Below, in pieces: positions 1-9,271 of a stretch of DNA of 64,000 bases (its first letter is position 1; each line of letters starts with the position of its first letter). The DNA is from Streptomyces mesophilus (GTDB taxonomy: Bacteria > Actinomycetota > Actinomycetes > Streptomycetales > Streptomycetaceae): positions 1 through 64,000 of the forward strand of contig NZ_JAAKZW010000003.1 in the NCBI RefSeq assembly GCF_011044995.1. Direction: 5' to 3'. A program made the translations under genes and the position numbers. A model generated the notes under the pieces. The model searched no databases, was not told the DNA's origin, and saw nothing but the letters and a program-made list of their open reading frames with translations.

Positions 1-73
1 GGGGGAGGGGGAGGGGCGAGCGGCTGCGGATGCCGGAGCGCAACACCCCGTAAGAAAAGGACAGTTGAAGGAC

Positions 74-1585
74 TCACCCCTGCGGTGCAGGGCGTGCCCA
101 GACCTCCCGCACCGGCCGCAAGGGATCACGCTCCACGCGCGGCCTGTCATCCCAGACCATCGTTTCCCGCCCCTCTTCGGTGTACGGGGGCCAGTGCGGC
201 CCCGGGTTCAGATCACGTACGAACGCGACCCATGCGGCATGGACGGCATCGGCCAGGTGCTGCGGAGGGTTCTCGCCCAGGGCGGCGGTGACGCCCTGGG
301 CGTCGAGCAGGTCGAAGGCGAACGGCAGGTCCGTGCAGTGGTACGCGAGACCGTCGACACCCGGAGCGGTGGCTGCTCGCCTGAACTCGTAGAGCCAGGT
401 GGGCCGTTGGCGGTGCGCCCGCGCGTCGGCGATGGCCAGCGTGGGCGCGCGGAACACGGTGTCGGTGACCGCTTGGCCCCACAGGAGCGCGGGCCGGTCC
501 GCTTGGACGGCATGGGTGTCGAGGAAGATCCGGGTGCGTCGCTCGTCCAGGCCGAACGGGGCGAGCAGCGCGGCCGGGTCGTCGTCTGCGCCGCCGGGAG
601 ACGGCGCGGCATTGAACTCGTGGGCCGTGAAGCCGGCCATCAACGGAATGTCCGCGCCCGTATCGCCCGAGGCGAGTGTCTCGGCCACGGGCTGCGGAAC
701 GAGGGCGCCGTCGGCGAAGGGCGCGAGGGCGAGCATCGGCAGCGGCCCGCGGTCGGGGCCCGGGGCGCCGAGTGCGTCCTGGAGGGCGAGGAGTTCGGCG
801 TCCGTGGTGTCCCGCAGCGCGGCGGCGGTCGCGGGCACGCCGGTGCGGGCCGTGAACAGACGGCTCACGGCTTCGGCTGTGGAGCGGTCCTGAGGCTCCA
901 TCACCGCGCCGGACACCGATATGGCCGCCCGGAACAGGCCCTGCGCGCGGGGCGTGGCGAGCAGTGTCTGCACGGCTCCACCGCCCGCCGACTGTCCGGC
1001 GATCGTGACCTTGGCCGGGTCCCCGCCGAAGCAGGCGATGGTGTCACGCACCCACTCCAGGGCGGCGATCCAGTCGAGGACGCCCCGGTTGTCGGGCGCG
1101 TCGGCCAGGTGCAGGAAGCCCTCGATCCCGAGCCGGTAGCCGACGGAGACCAGGACCACGCCGTCGCGGTTGAAGGACCTGCCGTCGTACCAGGGACTCG
1201 CGGACGATCCTGCGACGAAGCCCCCGCCGTGGATCCATACCAGGACCGGCAGTTCGGCGGCCGGATACGGAGCGGGCGTGAAGACGTTGAGGTTGAGCGT
1301 GGACGCACCGGGGACGGTCGGCTCGGGAATGGTGGTGACGTCGGCGAACGGCCTGCGCTGGGCGGTCGGCCCGTACGAGGTCGCGTCAAGCGTGTCGGTC
1401 CAGGCCACGGGCGGCACGGGAGCGGCGAACCGGAGGTCGCCGACCGGCGGCTGCGCGTAGGGAATGCCGAGGAAGCGCACGCCGCTGGCCTGCCGTTCAC
1501 CGCGTACGGGACCGCGCGGTGTGCGGACCGTCACGGCGGAGGTGGCGGGGGCTGCTGCGGGGGGTGTCATGGTGCGGTCGGGCAT
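74..1585 (-). CDS. type-B carboxylesterase
   Basis: Carboxylesterase/lipase of the alpha/beta-hydrolase fold (503 aa), expected to hydrolyse carboxylic esters. Visible landmarks are the oxyanion-hole motif HGGG (about residues 119-122), the nucleophile elbow GQSAGG with Ser199 (family consensus G-E-S-A-G, here Gln for Glu), a likely acid in GFTAHEFN (Glu323) and the catalytic His in AYHCTDLPFAF (His416). The frame stays open to base 1777, but the ATG at 1585 is preceded by GTGGAGAAC and starts a normal N-terminus, so I chose it. There is no convincing signal peptide, so it is probably cytoplasmic. It is the last gene of a four-gene minus-strand operon, 26 bases after the SurE-like gene, and probably de-esterifies a substrate imported by the MFS protein. 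The family assignment is secure; the substrate is unknown. Confidence 0.9.
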   Translation of the reverse strand: MPDRTMTPPAAAPATSAVTVRTPRGPVRGERQASGVRFLGIPYAQPPVGDLRFAAPVPPVAWTDTLDATSYGPTAQRRPFADVTTIPEPTVPGASTLNLNVFTPAPYPAAELPVLVWIHGGGFVAGSSASPWYDGRSFNRDGVVLVSVGYRLGIEGFLHLADAPDNRGVLDWIAALEWVRDTIACFGGDPAKVTIAGQSAGGGAVQTLLATPRAQGLFRAAISVSGAVMEPQDRSTAEAVSRLFTARTGVPATAAALRDTTDAELLALQDALGAPGPDRGPLPMLALAPFADGALVPQPVAETLASGDTGADIPLMAGFTAHEFNAAPSPGGADDDPAALLAPFGLDERRTRIFLDTHAVQADRPALLWGQAVTDTVFRAPTLAIADARAHRQRPTWLYEFRRAATAPGVDGLAYHCTDLPFAFDLLDAQGVTAALGENPPQHLADAVHAAWVAFVRDLNPGPHWPPYTEEGRETMVWDDRPRVERDPLRPVREVWARPAPQG

Positions 1586-1611
1586 GCGGTTCTCCACGGT
1601 GGGTGGGCGGT

Positions 1612-2688
1612 TCAGGAGCGCGGGGCCTGGCGGGTGACGTACTGCTCGATACGGCTGAGTTCTCGCCCGCCGTCGGCGCGCACCCCGTAGGTGCGGTCGG
1701 CGGTGATCGGGGCGACCGTGATGTGGCCCCGATCGAGGAGCGTGGTGGAGTCGGCGTCCCGGACGGTCTCGGTGCACGGGTCACCAGGTCGGCCGGGGCA
1801 CATGCCGAGGGTGATGTCGTAACTGTCGCTGCCGGCAGGCGACTTGGCCTCGTACGCGTGCCAGACGACCTGTCCGTGCCCCACGCTCGTCCACGCGGGC
1901 GCCTTGGCGCGCTGTCCGGCGCTCACGTCCGGGTAGTCGACCTTGAGGGCGAAGCGGTCGGTGAACAGGTTCCTTTCGCGCAGCCCCGAGACGAAGGCGG
2001 CGGCGAAGCGGGCGTGCGCCCGGTAGTTGGCGACGGGAAAGCGGGTCTGCGAGGCGTCGCCGGACGAGGACAGGGCGATGGCCGGCACACCCTGGTCGAT
2101 GGCGGCGATCGCGGCGCCCACCGTGCCCGAGTCATTGACCTGCGCGCTGACGTTGGGACCGGAGTTGATGCCGGTGACCACCAGATCCGGGCCGTTCTTC
2201 CAGCCGGCCTTCGCGGCGAGTCCGGTGCGCAGGGCGAACTTGACGGTGTCGGACGGCGTGGCGCTGGGGGAGTCCGGGGCGCAGGGCCCGCTGGACAGAC
2301 AGATGCCGTAGACGGGCGAGCCGGAACGGGTGCCGGCGCAGTCGTTCTCGTAGCCGGCGGGCAGCTGGGTGCGCCGTGCCAGGGTCAGGGTGCCGCCGTT
2401 GGTTACGGCGGTTCCCTTGCCCGACTGCACCTGCCAAGGGGCCATCACCACGACATCGGCGCCGGCGTCGCACAGCGCCTTGCGGATCTCGTACAGACCG
2501 AGCCCGTCGGCGTGGGAGGCCTTCGCGGCCTGCATGGAGTCGTCGTTGGACAGCAGCACCCGCAGACCGGTCAGGGGCTTGGTGGATTGGGGGGAGGGGC
2601 TGTGCTGTTCGGCGGCCACGGCGAGGGACGAGAAGGCGGCGCCCGTGGTACAGGCGACGACGAGGAGCGTGCGCAGGGTGCGCTGCAT
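1612..2688 (-). CDS. secreted SurE-family 5'/3'-nucleotidase
   Basis: SurE-type metal-dependent phosphatase (358 aa), a family that removes phosphate from nucleoside 5'- or 3'-monophosphates. The N-terminus is a classic Sec signal peptide (basic MQRTLR, a hydrophobic run, cleavage near AVAA), so unlike cytoplasmic SurE this copy should be exported. The metal-binding motif LLSNDDS (residues 45-51; usual form NDDG) follows directly, and the second family block TGINSGPNVS with SGTVGAA is present. The ATG at 2688 has AGGAGA upstream; the 14 residues available further upstream in frame look non-coding. It sits between the GH3 gene (111 bases upstream) and the carboxylesterase (26 bases downstream). 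An exported phosphatase in a catabolic operon fits phosphate scavenging or trimming of a phosphorylated substrate; that role is inferred. Confidence 0.88.
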   Translation of the reverse strand: MQRTLRTLLVVACTTGAAFSSLAVAAEQHSPSPQSTKPLTGLRVLLSNDDSMQAAKASHADGLGLYEIRKALCDAGADVVVMAPWQVQSGKGTAVTNGGTLTLARRTQLPAGYENDCAGTRSGSPVYGICLSSGPCAPDSPSATPSDTVKFALRTGLAAKAGWKNGPDLVVTGINSGPNVSAQVNDSGTVGAAIAAIDQGVPAIALSSSGDASQTRFPVANYRAHARFAAAFVSGLRERNLFTDRFALKVDYPDVSAGQRAKAPAWTSVGHGQVVWHAYEAKSPAGSDSYDITLGMCPGRPGDPCTETVRDADSTTLLDRGHITVAPITADRTYGVRADGGRELSRIEQYVTRQAPRS

Positions 2689-2799
2689 GAGGAGTCTCCT
2701 TGGTGCGCGGAGGGTGGGAGGAGGACACACCGGATACGGCCCCGGTGGCCGGAGGGGTGCCGGGCCAAGGGCCCGGCACTGGTCAGCGGTCCGGGCGGG

Positions 2800-4575
2800 T
2801 CACAGGTCCAGGCCGGCGCCGTACGAGAACAGCGGGTCCGCGGTGTCGTGCGGTACATCGGGGCGCGAGTTCTCGACCGCGGCCATTGAGCGCGGCAGTT
2901 CGAACGGAAGCCGTCCCTCGGCGCGGGCGCGGGCGAAGGCCACATCCAGCAACGCCGTGTCACTCGCTCCGTAGTCGGCGACGAGCGCCGCGCACCGCTC
3001 GGCGATCTCCGGGACGACGGCGGGGCGTTCGAGATGGAGGAACACGATGGTCGCCACCGTGTCGAGCAGGGTGAGGACCGGCTTGAGTTCCTCCTCGGTG
3101 AAGTCGAGCCGTCCGGAATGGAACAGCGCCTCGAAGCGGTTCTCGCGTAGCTCGTACGGGGTGTGCAGCCGCAGTACGGCCAGATCGGCCTCGGCCGGGT
3201 CGCCGACGACCTCCCCGTACTGTGCGGCGATGCCGGCGTCGATGCCGTCCACGTAGAGCTTCGGCCGCGGCGTCTTCACCGGCAGGGTCCGGTCGCGGTT
3301 GACCAGGACGGTCAGCGAACGGCGCTGGGCGGTGTCCCCGGCGCCGCGGAACTCGCTGCTGCCGACGATCTCTTCGGCCAACTCCGGGTCCACATAAGGA
3401 TTGTCGAAGAGCCCGAGCACGAACTTCTCTCGCAGCAGGCGGCGTACCGACATATCGATGCGCTCCTCACCGATCCGGCCCGAGCGGACCAGCTCGACGA
3501 CGACCTCGGGGCATTCCTCGCCGCCGAACTGGTCGGCGCCCGCGTCGAGGGCCTTCGCCGCACGCTCGGCGACCGTGAGGTGTTCGACGCCCCAGGCGCG
3601 CGCCTGATGCAGTTCACCGAAGATCTCGTGGTCGGTGAGCAGACCCCAGTCGGTGCAGACGATGCCCTCGAACCCGAGCCGTTCGCGCAACAGGCCCGTG
3701 ACGACACCGCGGTTGAAGCCGAACCCGACCTCCTCCCAGTCGGTCCCGATGGGCTGTCCGTAATACGGCATCATCTGCGAGGCCCCGGCGGCGATGGCGG
3801 CCTTGAACGGCGCCAGGTGGTACTCGCGCATCCCGCCGGGATAGATCTGCTCCTTCCCGTGGGCGAAGTGCGGGTCCTCGCCGTCCTTTTGAGGTCCGCC
3901 GCCGGGGAAGTGCTTGACCATGGTGGCCACGCTGTCCGCGCCGAGTCGTTCCCCTTGGAAGCCGAGGATGTACGCCTGGACCAGTTCGCCCGTCAGCACG
4001 GCGTCGGCGCCGAACGTGGCGGACTGGCGCGACCAGCGCGGCTCGGTCGCCAGGTCGATCTGCGGGTGCAGGGCGACGCGCAGACCGACCGCGAGGTACT
4101 CCCGGCGGGCGATATCGGCGAAACGGCGCACCAGTTCGGGGTCGCGGACCGCTGCGAGGCCGGTCGGCTCCGGCCATGCGGAGAACGCGCCGGCGCTCAT
4201 GGAGGCGCCGAGGTTCGTAGTGAAGGAGTGCCGCGGATCGGTCGACACCGTCACCGGGATGCCGAGCCGGGTACCGGCGGCGAACTCCTGGACGGTGTTG
4301 TGCCACTGCGCCATCTGCCGGGGCGCGGCCGTACCGAAGAGGTTGAAGTGGCTCATCAGCTTCGAGCGGATCGCGCCCGTGGTGTCCGCCGGAACGAATG
4401 CCTCGTCACCGAGCTGAACGGGGCGGCCGTCGGGATGCATCGGGAGCACGGTGTGGAAGAGCAGTCCGGCCTTCTCCTCCAGGGTCATCCGGGCGACGAG
4501 GTCGTCGACGCGCTCGTCGACGGAGCGGGCCGGATCCTGGTAGGGGTGACCGTCATTGCGTACAGCGGGGGGCAT
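2800..4575 (-). CDS. glycoside hydrolase family 3 protein
   Basis: GH3 enzyme (591 aa), family of beta-glucosidases, beta-xylosidases and N-acetylglucosaminidases using a retaining mechanism. The TIM-barrel part shows KHFPGGG (about residue 221), used in substrate binding, and GFEGIVCTDWGLL (about residue 306) with the Asp of TDW as the expected nucleophile. The C-terminal half has the alpha/beta sandwich, and there is no fibronectin-III tail, so it is shorter than typical beta-glucosidases of 700-800 aa. No signal peptide is visible, so it should act on imported substrate. The ATG at 4575 has GGAGAAAC before it. It is 76 bases behind the MFS gene, consistent with uptake followed by hydrolysis. 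Family confident; sugar specificity cannot be read from sequence. Confidence 0.9.
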   Translation of the reverse strand: MPPAVRNDGHPYQDPARSVDERVDDLVARMTLEEKAGLLFHTVLPMHPDGRPVQLGDEAFVPADTTGAIRSKLMSHFNLFGTAAPRQMAQWHNTVQEFAAGTRLGIPVTVSTDPRHSFTTNLGASMSAGAFSAWPEPTGLAAVRDPELVRRFADIARREYLAVGLRVALHPQIDLATEPRWSRQSATFGADAVLTGELVQAYILGFQGERLGADSVATMVKHFPGGGPQKDGEDPHFAHGKEQIYPGGMREYHLAPFKAAIAAGASQMMPYYGQPIGTDWEEVGFGFNRGVVTGLLRERLGFEGIVCTDWGLLTDHEIFGELHQARAWGVEHLTVAERAAKALDAGADQFGGEECPEVVVELVRSGRIGEERIDMSVRRLLREKFVLGLFDNPYVDPELAEEIVGSSEFRGAGDTAQRRSLTVLVNRDRTLPVKTPRPKLYVDGIDAGIAAQYGEVVGDPAEADLAVLRLHTPYELRENRFEALFHSGRLDFTEEELKPVLTLLDTVATIVFLHLERPAVVPEIAERCAALVADYGASDTALLDVAFARARAEGRLPFELPRSMAAVENSRPDVPHDTADPLFSYGAGLDL

Positions 4576-4651
4576 GTGTTTCTCCGGTGGCGAAGGTGGT
4601 GCGAGGGCACGAGGTGCTGTGGTGCGAGGGCACGGCAACGGCGGGCAGGGG

Positions 4652-5932
4652 TCAGCGCACGCCCCGGATCGGGAGGACCGAGAGGGCGCCCAGGACGGTG
4701 ATCACGGCGCCGGTGATGAACAGCGCGGGATAGCCGCCGAGCGATCCGACGACGACCGAGGCCATGAACGGGGCGATGATCTGCGGGCCCGCGTTGGCGA
4801 CGTTCAGGACGCCCATGTCGCGGGCGGCGTCGTCCGCGCTGGGCAGGACGAGCGTGACCAGGGCGGTGTCCACCGCCATGAAGCAGCCGAAGGACAGACC
4901 GGTCACCACACCGAAGACGAGCATGCCCGTCCAGGTCGGGCTGAGGACCGGGATCATCATGCCGATCGCGGTGAAGACGCAGGAGACGGCGATGAACGGC
5001 TTGCGGCGCCCCACGCGGTCCGACAGGACTCCTCCGACGACGGTCGACGCCAGGGTGCAGACCGCGCTGACGGGGGAGAGGATCGCCAGGGCGCCGGCCG
5101 GGGAGAGGCCGTCGGGCAGGTCGACGTGGTCCTGCAGGATGTACAGCTGGTAGAGCACGATGGACAAGTAGCCGAGCACCAGCAGGAATCGGCCGATGAA
5201 GGCCCAACGGAAGTCGTGCGTGCGCAGGGCCGAAACGAGCGCGGTGAGCTGACGCCCCACGGACTCCGGCTGGACGACCGGCTGCTTCGTCTCCCGTACG
5301 AGCGTGGTGAACAGGACGGCCGTCAGGGCGATGAGCGCGCCCAGCACGAGGTACCCCGTCCTGACGTCTTCGGACACGAAGGCCGAGGCGATCGTGACGC
5401 CGATGATCGTGCCGACGGGTGTCCCGATGCCGACCATGGCGGAGGCCAGGCCGCGGCGCTTCATCGGCACACGGTCGGGGACGACGGCGGTGATGGCCGC
5501 CTGGTAGACGTTCATCGTCGCCTGCACCAGACACCAGCCGATGGTGACGAACAGGACGCTGCGCACGGCGCCCAGCAGGGCGAGCGCTCCGAGCGCGGCG
5601 ATTCCGCCGCCGAGTATCCAGGGGTTGCGCCGTCCCGAACGGTCGGAGAGCAGCCCGGCCAGCGGGTTGAACAGAGTCGCGAACACGGCCGAAACACCGG
5701 AGACGAGGCCGAGGTTGGCGACCTTGTTCGCGGGGTCGAGCGCCTCGATCTGCACGGGAAGCAGTACCTGGCCGACACCCATGTAGATCATGAACATCGC
5801 GGTGTTGCCGACGGCGAGCAGGCACAGCAGCGGGCCGAGTCGCCCGGCCTGCTGCGGAGTCATCTCCTCGCCGGCCGGGGCGGGTTGTGGCGCATCGGGC
5901 GTGGGGCGGGTTTCGGGACTGGCAGTGCTCAT
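4652..5932 (-). CDS. MFS transporter
   Basis: Major facilitator superfamily permease (426 aa) with about twelve hydrophobic segments and the loop 2-3 type motif LLSDRSGRRNPW plus its second-half echo GVLSDRVGRRKPF, both typical MFS A-motifs. The cytoplasmic N-terminus is Pro/Ala rich. The ATG at 5932 is preceded by GAGGAGTC; a longer frame to 5992 would run into the palindromic operator, so it is rejected. It is the first gene of the TetR-controlled operon with GH3, SurE-like and esterase genes, so the best guess for its cargo is a glycoside or glycosylated ester, but drug efflux cannot be excluded for an MFS under TetR control. Confidence 0.9.
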   Translation of the reverse strand: MSTASPETRPTPDAPQPAPAGEEMTPQQAGRLGPLLCLLAVGNTAMFMIYMGVGQVLLPVQIEALDPANKVANLGLVSGVSAVFATLFNPLAGLLSDRSGRRNPWILGGGIAALGALALLGAVRSVLFVTIGWCLVQATMNVYQAAITAVVPDRVPMKRRGLASAMVGIGTPVGTIIGVTIASAFVSEDVRTGYLVLGALIALTAVLFTTLVRETKQPVVQPESVGRQLTALVSALRTHDFRWAFIGRFLLVLGYLSIVLYQLYILQDHVDLPDGLSPAGALAILSPVSAVCTLASTVVGGVLSDRVGRRKPFIAVSCVFTAIGMMIPVLSPTWTGMLVFGVVTGLSFGCFMAVDTALVTLVLPSADDAARDMGVLNVANAGPQIIAPFMASVVVGSLGGYPALFITGAVITVLGALSVLPIRGVR

Positions 5933-5980
5933 GTCCGACTCCTCAGGTGCGGCTGTACGGGGACGGGGCACAGAAGCGGC

Positions 5981-6004
5981 CTGTGTTGACACGTGTCAAC
6001 ACAG
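5981..6004. promoter_or_regulatory. 24-bp perfect palindrome, likely TetR operator
   Basis: The half site CTGTGTTGACAC is followed without spacer by its exact reverse complement. It lies 49 bases upstream of the MFS start codon and 130 bases from the TetR start, in the only intergenic gap between the divergent units. Its position and perfect symmetry fit an operator bound by the adjacent TetR protein and controlling both directions; the binding protein is inferred from neighbourhood only. Confidence 0.7.
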
Positions 6005-6134
6005 CTGACGCAGAGGGGGGATCGCCCATCGGGGCGAGCACAGAAAAGCACGAAACCCGAGTGGCCAGTAGGTTTTCGGAAAGTGATACAGGTCACTGCC
6101 GGCTCCGTACGAGGGCCGGGCTACGGTGATCCAC

Positions 6135-6797
6135 ATGGACCGGACGAACAGCCGCCACTCCCGCAACACGGCCAAGGCGCGCGGCCCGTACGCCGTGGGC
6201 GACGAGCGCCGCCGGCGCATCCTCGACGTGGCGGTCGAGCACTTCGCCCAATGGGGCTTCCACGCCTCCTCGTTGGCCCGCATTGCGAAGGAAGTCGGGG
6301 TCACCCAGGGCGGCTTGTTGCACCATTTCCGCAGCAAGGAGGACCTGCTCGTGTCCGTCCTCGAGCACAGCGAGGAACACGACATCGAGCAGTTCTTCAC
6401 GGTGGACTTCGACTCGGCCGCGGACTGCTTCCTGCGCCTGACCGACCTCGTGGAGTACAACAGCCGCCGCCCCGGTCGCACGAGGATGTTCAACGTCCTG
6501 ATCGGCGAATCCTGCGAGCCCGGACACCCCGCGCACGCCTTCTTCAAGCGGCGCTACGCCATGGTCCTCAGCCGGCTCACCGACACCCTGCGGGCCGCGG
6601 CCGACACGGGCGAACTCGCCGCGGACACCGACTGCACGGCCGTGGCCCAGGAGATCGTCGCCGTCATGGACGGGCACCAACTCCAGTGGGCCCTCACCCC
6701 GGACGAGGTCGACATGGCGGAACGACTGCGCGGCTACTTCGACAGGCTGTACGCGTCGATTTCCACCACGGGTGAGCCGCTGCCGCCGAAGGCGTAG
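6135..6797 (+). CDS. TetR/AcrR-family regulator
   Basis: One-component repressor (220 aa). The N-terminal helix-turn-helix is clear: RRRILDVAVEHFAQWGFHAS then LARIAKEVGVTQGGLLHHF, with the typical YxHF-like end, followed by an all-helical ligand domain. ATG at 6135 is chosen over the in-frame GTG at 6126; GGTGA lies just upstream, a weak ribosome binding site. It is divergent from the four-gene catabolic operon and shares with it the 24-bp palindrome at 5981-6004, so it probably represses that operon until a substrate-derived ligand binds. The ligand is unknown. Confidence 0.92.
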   Translation: MDRTNSRHSRNTAKARGPYAVGDERRRRILDVAVEHFAQWGFHASSLARIAKEVGVTQGGLLHHFRSKEDLLVSVLEHSEEHDIEQFFTVDFDSAADCFLRLTDLVEYNSRRPGRTRMFNVLIGESCEPGHPAHAFFKRRYAMVLSRLTDTLRAAADTGELAADTDCTAVAQEIVAVMDGHQLQWALTPDEVDMAERLRGYFDRLYASISTTGEPLPPKA

Positions 6798-7341
6798 CCG
6801 GCGCTGGCCCTCGGGTCGGCTGGCGAGGAGGCTGAGGTCCCGTGATCGAGCAGCAGATGTTCAACGACTACGCGAGATCATCGGTGGCCTGAAGCAGACC
6901 GTTGTCGGCCGGCGCGCGCGGAGATCGAAGAGCTCCGTGCGCTCGTCACTCGGCTCCCTCTGGGGAGCACTGTCCTCGTAGGTCAGCAACTAGCGGCTCT
7001 TGTGCAGAACGTGACCCAACTGCCCCAGGGCCGGGAGGACATCGGCTTGCCGCCCGGCCGAGGATTCAATGGGAGCGTTTCTTGCCGTTACGTCCCGGGG
7101 CGTTGCCCGTGGTCTGAGGCCCGACGAGTATGCGCACTGGCGCTTCCGTACCCCCGTGCACGGCGCCCTTCTTCTTGCGGCGGTGCACGGGACGTCTTTG
7201 CGGGGCGCTCTTCGCCTCGCTCCTGCCGGCCCCCTGAGGGCCGGCCTCAGGTACGTGGATCCAACGCTGCTCTGCCGACCGACACCCCTTGGGCTCCTGT
7301 GCCTTGGGCTCGGGGCAGGCCAGCAGGATGGAGTCCCACCC
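6798..7341. other. intergenic region without a supported gene
   Basis: A 544-base gap. An open frame runs through 6921-7100 (reading EIEELRALVTRLPLGS and onward) that looks mildly protein-like but has no start or ribosome binding site and runs into the next gene in another frame, so it may be decayed coding DNA. A GC-rich hairpin with arms GCCGGCCC/GGGCCGGC lies at 7225-7245 in the leader of the RTX-repeat gene. Confidence 0.4.
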
Positions 7342-8391
7342 GTGAACACTCTTCACGCTGCCCGATTACGGCAGCACAGATCGCCCCGCCGCCTGACCGT
7401 TCTTGTTTCCGCAACGCTGCTCGCGTTGTCGGGGATGTTCGCACTGGCCGGCCCCGCCCAGGCCGCGGCACCCGCCAACGACAACTTCGCGAACGCCCAG
7501 AGCGAGCCCGTCACCTTCAGCGATGTCACCAGCAACGTCGAGGCCACCGTCGAGGCGGGCGAACCGGGCGCCTCTTGTGGCACGCCCGCGTACAAGACAG
7601 TTTGGTACTCGGTGACCACCACCGCCGCCGCCACTCTCACTGTTGATACCGCCGGGTCGAACTTCGACACCGTGCTGACCGCCTACACCGGCGCCACCCT
7701 CGGCACGCTGACCGAAGTCGCCTGCAACGATGACGGGCTCGGAGCCGGCGGGGCCTCGACCTTGACGTTCTCCGCCGGCGCCTCCACCACGTACTGGATT
7801 CGTGTCGACGGCTGGTGGGCCGGTTACGGTAACCCCCAGGGCACCGTAGTAATCAACTCGCAGGCCGTGCCGCCCTGCACCATCACCGGAACCGCCGGCA
7901 ATGACACGCTCAACGGCACCACCGGGGCTGACGTGATCTGCGGTCTGGGCGGCAACGACACCATCAACGGCGGCAACGGAGCCGACACCATCTCCGGAGG
8001 GTCCGGCGACGACACCGTCGACGGCGGCAACAGCGACGACACCGTCTACGGCGACTACGGCAACGACGTCATGGGCGGCGGCAACGGAGCCGACACCCTG
8101 CTGGGCGGGCCCGGCAACGACACCAACTACGGCGAGACCCTCCTGGGCAGCCTGCTCTACCTGTTCGACAACGGCAACGACACAATCGACGGCGGCCCGG
8201 GCAACGACGACCTCGACGGCCAAAACGGCAACGACACCATCTACGACCACACCGGCACCGACACCATGAGCGGCGCCCTGGGCAACGACACCATCGACGT
8301 CCAGGACGGAACCGGCGGCGACACCGCCAACGGCGGCTTCGGCTCCGACACCTGCGCCACCGACGCAGGCGACACCACCAGCAGCTGCTGA
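7342..8391 (+). CDS. secreted calcium-binding RTX-repeat protein
   Basis: Exported protein (349 aa) with three parts. Residues 1-45 are a long signal peptide (basic LRQHRSPRRL, hydrophobic core, AQAAAPA cleavage region). Residues about 46-175 resemble a bacterial pre-peptidase C-terminal (PPC) beta-sandwich (NDNFANAQ..., YKTVWYSVTT, ...YWIRVDGW). Residues about 185-340 are RTX nonapeptide repeats such as GGNDTINGG, GADTISGG and GDDTVDGG, which bind calcium as a parallel beta-roll. Start: GTG at 7342 with GGAG eight bases upstream; the frame is open back to 7069 but that part has no signal-peptide sense. No enzymatic domain is present, so it is likely a surface or matrix protein. A strong terminator follows at once. 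Confidence 0.88.
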   Translation: MNTLHAARLRQHRSPRRLTVLVSATLLALSGMFALAGPAQAAAPANDNFANAQSEPVTFSDVTSNVEATVEAGEPGASCGTPAYKTVWYSVTTTAAATLTVDTAGSNFDTVLTAYTGATLGTLTEVACNDDGLGAGGASTLTFSAGASTTYWIRVDGWWAGYGNPQGTVVINSQAVPPCTITGTAGNDTLNGTTGADVICGLGGNDTINGGNGADTISGGSGDDTVDGGNSDDTVYGDYGNDVMGGGNGADTLLGGPGNDTNYGETLLGSLLYLFDNGNDTIDGGPGNDDLDGQNGNDTIYDHTGTDTMSGALGNDTIDVQDGTGGDTANGGFGSDTCATDAGDTTSSC

Positions 8392-8406
8392 CACCCACCA
8401 CGCGCA

Positions 8407-8439
8407 ACTGCCCCCGTCCCCAACAGGGGCGGGGGCAGT
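8407..8439 (+). terminator. terminator after RTX-repeat gene
   Basis: ACTGCCCCCGTCCCC pairs with GGGGCGGGGGCAGT with one bulged base and a 4-base loop, 15 bases after the stop codon. There is no U-tract, as is common in streptomycetes. Confidence 0.75.
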
Positions 8440-8669
8440 ACTGCGTGGCGTTGCCGCGCTGCGGAAACGCCAAAGTCTGCACGCTGCGACGAAAGCAGCG
8501 ACCAGCACGTGCTTCTCTTCCTGCTCGGCCACCGCGCCTGACTGGTCAGAGAGCCGCCGTGACGATGTTCGATTCTGAGAGCAGCGCGGGCGCCTCCCGA
8601 ACCGGTAAACGCTCGCTGCTCGTTCCCGTGAACAAAGCCCACTTGCAGCATGCGACGAGGCGACGTCAC

Positions 8670-9150
8670 GGCTGTTGGTGGCTGGTAGCGCAGTTCGGCA
8701 ATCATCGAGCCGTAGCCGGTGCAGACGGCTCCCGGGAAGAGCGTGGACGTCAGCAGTTCGACCAACTGCCCGGAGTCGATTCCGGCGCCTTCCGCGACAC
8801 TGACGGCCTCGCCCATCGACTGGATTGCGCAGGCGATCGGGTAGTTCCCGAGGATCTTCACGATGTTGGCCTGCTCCGGCCGGTCGCCGATGCGCCAGGT
8901 CCGCGAGCCGATCGCGTCGAAGAACGGCTGCACCCGCTCGAGCAGCGGCTGCTCACCGGCCGCAAGGACGTTGAGTGCTCCGGCTTCTGCGACTGGAACA
9001 CGGCCGAAGACCGGTGCCGCGACATAGCCGACACCGTGCTCGGCGTGTGCTGCGCCAGCCCGGGCGAGCCAGGTCGGCACTCACCGTGGCGAGGTTGACG
9101 TGAACAGTTCCGCTCGGCGTCTGAGCGAGGACGCCGGAGTCGATGAACGG
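8670..9150 (-). pseudogene. decayed NAD(P)-dependent beta-hydroxyacid dehydrogenase fragment
   Basis: Two minus-strand frames together read as the middle of a 3-hydroxyisobutyrate-dehydrogenase-like protein. One frame (about 9141-9065) gives GVLAQTPSGTVHVNLATVSADLA; the next frame (about 9075-8672) continues LARAGAAHAEHGVGYVAAPVFGR, then NIVKILGNY with the family Lys, and ends LLTSTLFPGAVCTGYGSMIA. The two halves are joined by a frameshift near 9070. The dinucleotide-binding N-terminus and the C-terminal helix bundle are missing. Homology to the family is convincing; the gene is broken at both ends and cannot make the full enzyme, suggesting old DNA left by rearrangement next to the RTX gene. 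Confidence 0.7.
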
Positions 9151-9271
9151 GTGGCGCGGAGCGGTGCGTGGAGACACGCGGGTGGCGTAGGTCTGGGGCG
9201 TAGCCGCGGACCGACCGCAATAGGCTAGGGAGTTGAGTGCGGGATCGATCGGGAAGCGGGGCGTCGGGTAG

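Noticed and set aside
7002-7646. 214-aa plus-strand frame overlapping the RTX gene
   Set aside because: The second half is an alternate frame of the signal-peptide and PPC regions; there is no start signal. Only the first part might be decayed coding DNA.
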